Source of the DNA: Halichoerus grypus
Taxonomy: Eukaryota; Chordata; Mammalia; Carnivora; Phocidae
Length of the DNA: 64,000 nt
Direction: 5' to 3'
Assembly (NCBI RefSeq): GCF_964656455.1
Contig: NC_135726.1
Span: forward strand, 20,223,168 to 20,287,167
Shown: positions 57,283 to 64,000 of the stretch, piece by piece
Layout: the number at the start of each line of letters is the position of its first letter
How positions within the stretch are numbered: the first letter of the stretch is position 1
Notes under the pieces: generated by a model
What the model saw: only the letters and a program-made list of their open reading frames with translations
Told to the model about the DNA's origin: nothing
Database searches by the model: none
Translations under genes and position numbers: made by a program

Positions 57283-57689
57283 AAGCACATATCAAATGAG
57301 ACTGTGGGATAAAATGTCCTAGATGCCATGACAGATTTTTCTTTCCTGATGCCTTGCTCTCCACAGTGGTCGTGCTCTTGAAAGCCTGGGTGTGAAGGTA
57401 GTTATACGAGAGACCTGTGTTTTCAAGGAACCCTATAAAACAACCTGTCCTTCACTTTGTCAGTGATTCCTATCATTTTGAAATAGAAACAGTACTTGGA
57501 GGCTTTAATTTTCTATTTCATCTAGGATTTTTCTTTTACTTGTTGGCTTTGGTTGATGGGCACCTGTGAGTGCCTTAAGCACCTTTAAGAGAGAACTCTA
57601 CTCAGCACTGAGATAGATGAGTAGTTCTCAACTGGGAGCTCATGTACCTCTAGTGCTACACGTGTATGATATAGGAATTTCCTTTCGTA

Positions 57690-57770
57690 AATGTACATTT
57701 CTCCAAAGCAGGGAGACCCTGACATGTAGTGGCCATTTAATAAGTGTTTCCAGAGCTGAAATGAAGAAGT
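57690..57770 (+). repeat. L2/MIR-type end fragment
   Basis: TGACATGTAGTGGCCATTTA then ATAAGTGTTTCCAGAGCTGA; short and diverged. Confidence 0.35.
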
Positions 57771-58101
57771 TAGCACACACAATGTTTTCATAATACTTTC
57801 TAAGATATGTGTACACTTTGAGTGCATGAGAATCCCTGCCTCCACTCTTGGATTTTTCTTAATCCCCAAACTCTTTTGGGATCCCACCCTAGGTTGATAG
57901 ATTGCTACGCTGACATAAACCTAGGCTTTTGTCAGTTTTTTGATGAAGATACTTCTTCCGAAATATTTCAGCATACATTTAGTTTTATCAATAGCGAGGT
58001 GATTGACTTATTTGTCTGGAAAACACTGCTGTTCTCACACGCGTCTTATGCCACCCCCTCTTTTATGATCTGTCGACTCAGATACTTGTGGTCAGCAGGT
58101 C

Positions 58102-58129
58102 AGAAACACCTGACGCAGCAGGTGTTTCT
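58102..58129. promoter_or_regulatory. Perfect 11-bp inverted repeat with paired CACCTG/CAGGTG E-boxes (candidate)
   Basis: Arm AGAAACACCTG (58102-58112), loop ACGCAG, arm CAGGTGTTTCT (58119-58129). Each arm holds an E2-type E-box and an AGGTGT T-box half-site. Regulatory meaning is inferred from the motifs only. Confidence 0.35.
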
Positions 58130-59129
58130 AGGTTTTTCTCACTGTGCCAACTTTGCCTCTATCACCTGCTGTGTCTTCTTTGTTTTTATGTGTGCAATAA
58201 TATTTAGTTGCTGTTAACCCTCTGAGAACATTATACGAAGACATATTGTTCTCTAGGGAGTTGTAAGTATTTTACTTTGTCACAACACTTCGGGTATGCC
58301 ATCAGTATTTTCAAAGAGATTCTATTACCATGGATGAGCCAGCCCAGTGCACAGTCTGTCTCCCCTGCCCTTCCCTGTAAGAGTCTAATCCTATGCGGAG
58401 CCACCACTTTTGCAGGGAATTGCTACTTTTTAAGAAAAATGACTTTATTAACTATGGCAAACAGTTAATGAAAACTCCCATGTTTAGAGCTATTACAAAA
58501 CCTTAAAGCAAATACAGTCCTATAATTATCGTTTAATAGAGTCTCTTTCTGCTAGCTCCTAGAAGTAATTACATATTGAAGTAGTCCAAAAGGAGTAATC
58601 ACATTCCACATCCTATTAATAGCCTATTGAGTTACCAAATTTCTCGGCTGAGACTGTTTTCCATAGAAAACATGAGATAATGGTTTATATCACGCTGAGT
58701 AAAAGCGTCAGGTTTCTTTCTCCTTGAGTGTTTACTTCCATTATGCCATGTAAATAATCAGGATTGCGTTTGCCTAAACTCGGCATAAGCATTACAGTTC
58801 TTTAGAAATATGAGGAGGGAAGCCATCTTAATACACCCAAGCCTTCTATTTCATTTTCCTTTACTCCATTCTGTAGCCCAGCTTCACATATGACTCAGCA
58901 GGCAGCAGGTGAGTCCATCTTGGGCTGTTAATATCAAGAATGGTGCTGTTTGGGCACCATTTGGGCACCAGAGCTGATCTGCCCTGGTTTTGAAATGCAT
59001 TTACTTTGAAAATATCAGCCTTATGGCATCTCTAAAAACACAAGAAATGTGTAATGGATGAAAAAGGGCAAAGAAAAAAATACTGAGAATAACCCTTCCC
59101 ATATATCTAGCTCCTCATTAATTTATAAA

Positions 59130-59330
59130 ACTTTGTTGTGGCCATTGTTTCACTTCATTCCTCAAATAGCTCCACGAGGTTCAGCATGAATATTTTTATC
59201 CCCATTTTCTGGATAAAGAAAGAGTATGAGACATCAGGAGCTTGAGACTTGCCCAAGGTCACACTGCCCATCAGTGAAATAACGAACAAGCTTGGGTACT
59301 TGGAGGGTTCCATCAGATGTACACACTATA
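59130..59330 (-). repeat. MIR SINE
   Basis: TTTATCCCCATTTTCTGGAT, GAGACTTGCCCAAGGTCACA, CTGCCCATCAGTGAAATAAC: reverse MIR. Confidence 0.75.
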
Positions 59331-59539
59331 CTATGAATATAAAGTTCATGTCTTTTCTACTTAATGCTTTAAAAAAAATCTTTGTTTACCATGTAGTCAA
59401 ATAATAACAATCTTCAGAAGAGGAAAAACCTAAAATTCAATCTATCTATCTAAGGTTCCAGGGGAAAGTGAACAGGGGACACACTGCACTTCAGGTTCAA
59501 TTTAAATCACAGCCATAATAATTGTAGTAATGTATATTT

Positions 59540-60170
59540 TCAGAGTTTTATGATTTTCTTCTACTACATAATTAACACATATTCTTAGTAGGAAAGTTAG
59601 AAAATACAGAGAAGCAGAAATATTATTATCAATAATAAAATAACTTGATAATATGTTGTTCAGAAATAATCACTGCTAGTTTTTATTTCTGTCCAGACTT
59701 TTTCTTGGCATATATGTATATATGATCTCTAAAAAAGGGAATCATAAAATTCATGTCCACTTTTTTCCCACCTAATAATATGTGATATGCACTTAGCAGC
59801 ATCAATATGCTTTTGTCAACATTTTCTTCTGAATATCTTCCTAACCTCCCCTGTAAAGGTGTCTGATCTCAATTGACCATTATGTAAGTACATCGTTTCT
59901 ACACACCTTTGCCGAATATCTAATTAGTATTTTAGGATAAATTTCTAGAGTGGAATTACTGGATGAAAAGCCTTTGATACTTAATTGACAAACTGCCTAT
60001 CAGAAATATGTATACTACCAGAAATATTTATAATACCATGAGTAAAATGGTATCATATGGTATCTCATTTCCTCACATTCAAGCCAACTCTAGATATTAT
60101 TACTCTTTTTAAATCACTGGCAACTTAGTAAGTGAAATATAATCACATTTTAAAATGTCAATTAAGAGTT
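59540..60170. repeat. Ancient L1 3'UTR-type fragment
   Basis: AATAATCACTGCTAGTTTTT, GTCCAGACTTTTTCTTGGCA, GGATAAATTTCTAGAGTGGA, ATTACTGGATGAAAAG and AACTGCCTATCAGAAATATG follow the L1M terminal sequence. Confidence 0.65.
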
Positions 60171-60240
60171 GTGTTGTGGGGTGTGTGTGTTTTAGGAAAT
60201 TTCCTTTCCATTATTATTTTATTAAAAGAATGGATGTTCA

Positions 60241-60377
60241 GGGGAGCCTGAGTGGCTCAGTTGGTTAAGCGTCCAACTTTTGATTTCACTCAGGTCTTGA
60301 TATCATGGTCATGAGTTCAAGCCCCACGTTGGTCTCCACACTGGGGATGGAGCCTACTTTAAAAAAAAAAAAAAAAA
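60241..60377 (+). mobile_element. Short Can-SINE variant
   Basis: GGGGAGCCTGAGTGGCTCAG head, GATTTCACTCAGGTCTTGAT, GAGTTCAAGCCCCACGTTGG, ending GGGATGGAGCCTACTTTAAA with no CT block. Target duplication GGATGTTCA at 60232-60240 and 60378-60386. Confidence 0.93.
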
Positions 60378-60604
60378 GGATGTTCAATTTTTAGATTCTA
60401 ACCAGAGGAGGAAATACGGTTTTGTCCTTTGACCTAATGATTTGTTAAAGTAATTAAATTGATAGATCCTAATATCGAATCTCATATTTTTGATTTCCAA
60501 ACCTCTTCTTCCAAACAGTGATCATTTGATAAAATATAGAGGAAGAGCAAGGGTTAGCGATTAAATGCTTGGCTTTAATCTTTACTGCTAGAAGGGGTTG
60601 TTTG

Positions 60605-60741
60605 TTTTATTTTATTTTATTTTTTTAAAGATTTTATTTATTTGACAGAGACACACAGTGAGAGAGGGAACACAAGCAGAGGGAGAGGGAGAAGCAGGCT
60701 TCCCGCCGAGCAGGGAGCCCGATGTGGGGCTCGATCTCAGA
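60605..60741 (-). mobile_element. Can-SINE lacking its tRNA-like head, reverse
   Basis: (TTTTA)n tail, AAAGATTTTATTTATTTGAC, GAGCAGGGAGCCCGATGTGG, then stops after CTCGATCTCAGAAC. The roughly 65-bp head with the Pol III promoter is absent. No target duplication seen. Confidence 0.9.
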
Positions 60742-61289
60742 ACAGTCCTAACATGAATATTTGACACATAATTAATCCTGTTACTGTTTTATTTTTTAAA
60801 ATTGTCAATTATTACATCAATCCTAACTCATAGACTGAGCTGCTGTTTTGAGAGAGGAAAGCACCAAATCACTGGGAGGTGGGCACAGTTGGAATACATC
60901 CCAGGTTCTGAGAACCCCAGGGTTGCATGCTCTCCAATAGGCCATCTCAATTCAAGTTGGAGGCCTATCAGATCATGGGGTTATTTAGCTACAGAAACAT
61001 TGCTTCGTCATTTGAGCAACAGAGGACCATTTTAGGAGCTTGCAATAAGTTCCTATTTTAACACCAACAAAAATACTTAGGATTTTCAAGTCAACAAATT
61101 GACAGAGCAGCCCTTTAAACATTATGAAGCAGCTTCCCTATTTCAGTTGACCTTCTTCACCCTTGATGTTTCTTCCATATTTTGTGTCAGCGTGACTTCC
61201 ATCAAAAACCAGGTTAATTTCATAGTTCCCCAGTTAGTCTCCTCTTTCCATCTTCCATAATCATGGGAAAATGACCTGTCTCATTTACT

Positions 61290-61574
61290 TTGCTCTGCCA
61301 GGAATGGACTCCTTCTGCCTATTCTTCCTCTTTCAGGTCTCCCCATAAATGAAGTCACTGAAACGCTTTCTTTGCAGGGTATCCCCAGCCCATCTTGAGT
61401 GTTTCCTCCTCTGAGGAAGGAACACTGCAATAGCTTTTCTTATTTTTCTTTATCTTGCATGCTAAACACTCATTCCCTGTTTGTCTCCCACTAGAACATG
61501 AGCTCCATGGGGGCAGTGTCCCAGCACTTAAAATAGTGGGTTGACCAAATGCAAGGATTAAAATGAAAGAATGG
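61290..61574 (+). repeat. L2 LINE fragment, 3' end
   Basis: GCTCTGCCAGGAATGGACTC, TTTCAGGTCTCCCCATAAAT, then CTAGAACATGAGCTCCATGG and GGGCAGTGTCCC: L2 up to its end. A Can-SINE follows directly. Confidence 0.7.
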
Positions 61575-61771
61575 GGGCACCTGGGTGGCTCAGTCGTTAA
61601 GCATCTGCCTTCGGCTCAGGTCATGATCTCGGGGTCCTGGGATCAAGCCCCGCATCGGGCTCCCTGCTCTGCAGGAAGCCTGCTTCTCCCTCTCCCACTC
61701 CCCCTGCTTATGTTCCCTCTCTTGCTGTGTCTCTCTCTATCAAATAAATAAATAAAATCTTTAAAAAAAAA
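61575..61771 (+). mobile_element. Can-SINE, full length, little diverged
   Basis: GGGGCACCTGGGTGGCTCAG head, GATCAAGCCCCGCATCGGGC, GAAGCCTGCTTCTCCCTCTC, TTGCTGTGTCTCTCTCTATC and CAAATAAATAAATAAAATC. Target duplication GAAAGAATGG at 61565-61574 and 61772-61781. The tail form is the one that points to an arctoid host. Confidence 0.97.
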
Positions 61772-63276
61772 GAAAGAATGGCTGGGGAAATAGGTGATGT
61801 GCTTCAGAAATTTCAGGGATCCGTTATTATTAGGGGAAAAATGATTATGTTATGACATAAGCTTCAGGCTTAAAAAGACACCCACCTTATAATGTCGGAA
61901 TATTCTGAGGAGTCAATAGCACATAATCCACCTCTTCTTTCCATTCATTATTTATTATCCCACAAAGTTAAATTGGACATACAGGGTTTGGATCCAGGAA
62001 GAGATGACCTTGAAATGTGCTTATTTTTCATGTATATTATCTAAGATGAGCTAAGTTGCAGATCAAATGAGCTCTGATACCTGATGCATGCAGAGTTAAG
62101 CTTGAAGTGCTCAAAAAATTCAAAAACCAAACCAAAACAATAACAAAAAGTATGCATGAAAATCAGATTTGGCTGAGTAAAGGGATATCCAAGACAGATT
62201 CACCCCAATTAGGCCAATTGGCAAACTTCTTTTTTTCTCCCCCACCCTGCCTTTTTTTTTTCCCCTAAGCTTAGAACATTTTTTTTTTTTTTTATGAGCA
62301 GCATCAGATAGTATCCAAATATGCTTCTGGTTTTTTACTTTTATTATTTAAAGATAGCCAAATAGATTTCTATGGAACTTTTTTTCCCTCTTAATTGCTT
62401 CAATATGGAAGATGCTCTATTGGCAGATCAAAATGGCAGATGTCTTTTAATGTGCTGCCATTTTCTCTGTGTAAATAATTATGTTCCTTTTCTGCCTGAA
62501 TTTCATTGCAGCAGTTTGTCCATTACAACACAGTTTATCTGGGAGCTTACTCCCTCCCCAGCCCAACAACAACAAAAAAAGATAGGTCATTTTGGTGGAA
62601 CAGACATATTCTTTCAGGGTTTCCTCTGGTCACTGATTTAACTAACTCCTGGGATTTCTCAACTCACTAGAAGACCCTAAATGTTTATATCCCACTGAAT
62701 TCCTTGGTAGTTTTCCTTGTCTTAAACTAAGAAATACTTAGGGAATATGTTTCTTTTTCCCTCCCTATCACCAAGGAGAGAATTATTCTCATACAAAAAT
62801 GGAGGAAATGTTAATTTCAAGGGAAGTTGTAAATTACAACAAAGAAAAATCTATTAACACCGACCAAAGGTGCACACTTAGATGTCTTATACACACATAC
62901 ACATAGACAGTTATTCCTACAATGTTATTTATTATAATTCATGTTTTGCCAATCTCTCAGTATCAGAGGTGTTAATTAAAAGATCGTGATGATCTCCTCT
63001 TAGTGTGCAGCTCCTTAATTCAGTTGGAAGACATTACAGCCATCGGAGTCTTGGGTCAGGCAATTTTCTTCGTTAATATGTATACACAAGCTATTAAGGT
63101 CATCTTTGAGCATAAGTAATACCAAAAATATAAATGCTACAAACTTTACAAGTTTTATTTGAAATTTCTATTATTTCAGCCCCTCAGGTTGAAGATGGCA
63201 AATATGGCATCAAAAATTTCAATTAAGTTTTGGATAATCACAAATCTAAATGAGTATAAAAAAATCTAAATAACTA

Positions 63277-63374
63277 GGGGTACCTGGCTGTCTCAGTTGT
63301 TAGAGCATGTGACTCTTGACCTTGGGGTCGTGAGTTCAAGTTCCACATTGGGGATAGAGTTGACTTAAAAAAAA
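63277..63374 (+). mobile_element. Short Can-SINE variant, diverged
   Basis: GGGGTACCTGGCTGTCTCAG, GTTAGAGCATGTGACTCTTG, GGGGTCGTGAGTTCAAGTTC and GGGGATAGAGTTGACTTAAA; same short subtype as 60241. No clear target duplication. Confidence 0.85.
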
Positions 63375-64000
63375 TTCAATCGAAATAATTAAACTTTCCA
63401 GTGATATCTTTTGTAATTGTATAGCATATATACTTCTAAAAGTATTAAAGCTTAAAACTCCATTAAGACTTCTGACACATATACTATACCTATATATATA
63501 TACAGATATAGATAAATACACACTTATATTTCACATGCATGCATATATTTTTTTTCCATTATCCTGATAGAGCTATTGCCACATTTCTTGGGAAAATGGA
63601 GAGGGCCCAGAGGAAAGTAATCAAATAATGATTATTCTGCTCACGACTGCATAACTAACTCTCTTCAAGTGTGTGGGAGCTATTTAAGTGGTAGATAGAC
63701 CTACTTTGTCTCACGTGTGAGCAGTAAGGGTAGAGTAGGTAGATATGGGTCAGAAGTGAACAAAATAAGAGCAAGGTTTGGCTTTAATTCTCTAGATGTT
63801 TAACAGTCTCCAGAGAGGGGCCCTTATCTGGTCAGGTTGAACAATGACAGAAGGATGTGTGGCCAAGGAAGGGCATCTTCAGAGCTTTAGTAAAGCTGCT
63901 GAGGTGACTGATTCCTTCACCATAGGTCAAGCCTTTCTCCTGACGTCATGGTGAGACCACAACGTGTTAATCCTTTGCAGCAGTGGTTTCTCTTTTTCAA

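Larger units (their letters stand above)
29488..64000 (+). other. CDH11: CDH11 gene body, partial (first coding exon to an intron that leaves the window)
   Basis: Nine consecutive coding exons read as cadherin-11. Cumulative coding length is 1642 nt (547 codons plus 1 nt), about two thirds of the roughly 796-residue family protein. All introns are GT-AG. Intron phases along the chain are 0,1,1,1,0,2,1,0,1, the usual pattern for type II classical cadherins. Translated residue numbers fall on known CDH11 landmarks: propeptide cleavage after residue 53, EC boundaries near 159, 268, 383 and 486, and glycosylation sequons at N455 and N540. The final EC5 part, transmembrane helix and beta-catenin/p120-binding tail lie beyond the right edge. 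The gene encodes a calcium-dependent homophilic adhesion receptor of mesenchymal and osteoblast-lineage cells. Confidence 0.96.
55752..64000 (+). other. CDH11: CDH11 intron after coding exon 9, 5' part (at least 8.2 kb)
   Basis: No EC5, transmembrane or cytoplasmic-tail coding sequence is visible, so the intron continues past the window. It carries MIR copies (about 56695-56940 and 59130-59330), five Can-SINEs (57081-63374), an L1 3'-end fragment at about 59540-60170, L2 at about 61290-61570, an inverted E-box pair at 58102-58129 and a repeat-poor AT-rich block at about 58480-58830. 55870-56690, 57300-57690 and 61800-63240 show no named feature. Confidence 0.85.

Noticed and set aside
1..64000. 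Search for CRISPR arrays, operons, phage or toxin systems
   Set aside because: No spaced repeats, no compact gene clusters and clear vertebrate intron and SINE structure; such systems do not apply here.
55752..64000. Search for the next CDH11 exon (DNTAGVYARR, transmembrane, cytoplasmic tail)
   Set aside because: None of the frames contains these sequences; the exon lies beyond the window.

Overview
This is nuclear DNA from a carnivoran mammal. It has long gene deserts and introns, GT-AG splice sites, ancient mammalian repeats (MIR, L2, MaLR LTR, MER5, MER20) and about ten tRNA-derived Can-SINEs, a family confined to Carnivora. The SINE tails, with CAAATAAATAAATAAAATCTTT and CGCTGTGTC-like pyrimidine blocks, look more like bear, seal or mustelid elements than the dog SINEC_Cf subfamily. 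An arctoid caniform is therefore the best guess, but the species is not fixed by what I can see.

The only protein-coding gene I can support is CDH11 (cadherin-11, OB-cadherin), a type II classical cadherin on the + strand. Nine coding exons lie between 29660 and 55751. Their lengths are 228 (coding part), 295, 120, 168, 188, 254, 137, 134 and 118 nt. The reading frame is intact across every junction, and together they encode residues 1-547 plus the first base of codon 548. This covers the signal peptide, the short propeptide with its RSKR furin site, EC1 (GWVW with W2 and W4; QAV), EC2, EC3, EC4 and the first half of EC5. The rest of EC5, the transmembrane segment and the catenin-binding tail are not in the window, which ends inside the intron that starts at 55752.

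Layout: 1-29487 is non-coding (5' intron or upstream flank; the 5'UTR exons were not identified) and carries repeats plus several repeat-poor, homeodomain/POU-motif-rich stretches that could be conserved regulatory DNA. 29488-29887 is the first coding exon with its 5'UTR part. 29888-55751 holds coding exons 2-9 separated by introns of 0.23-6.3 kb. 55752-64000 is the 5' part of a large intron, unusually rich in Can-SINEs.

I found no prokaryote-type system, no RNA gene and no second protein gene. The points worth a second look are regulatory or structural. They are a MER20 element in a CDH11 intron, a perfect inverted pair of CACCTG E-boxes in the last intron, a near-identical 23-mer repeated 1.8 kb apart upstream, a uORF, a weak splice donor whose read-through would truncate the protein in EC5, microsatellites born at the same site in separate L1 copies, and cleanly nested transposon insertions.
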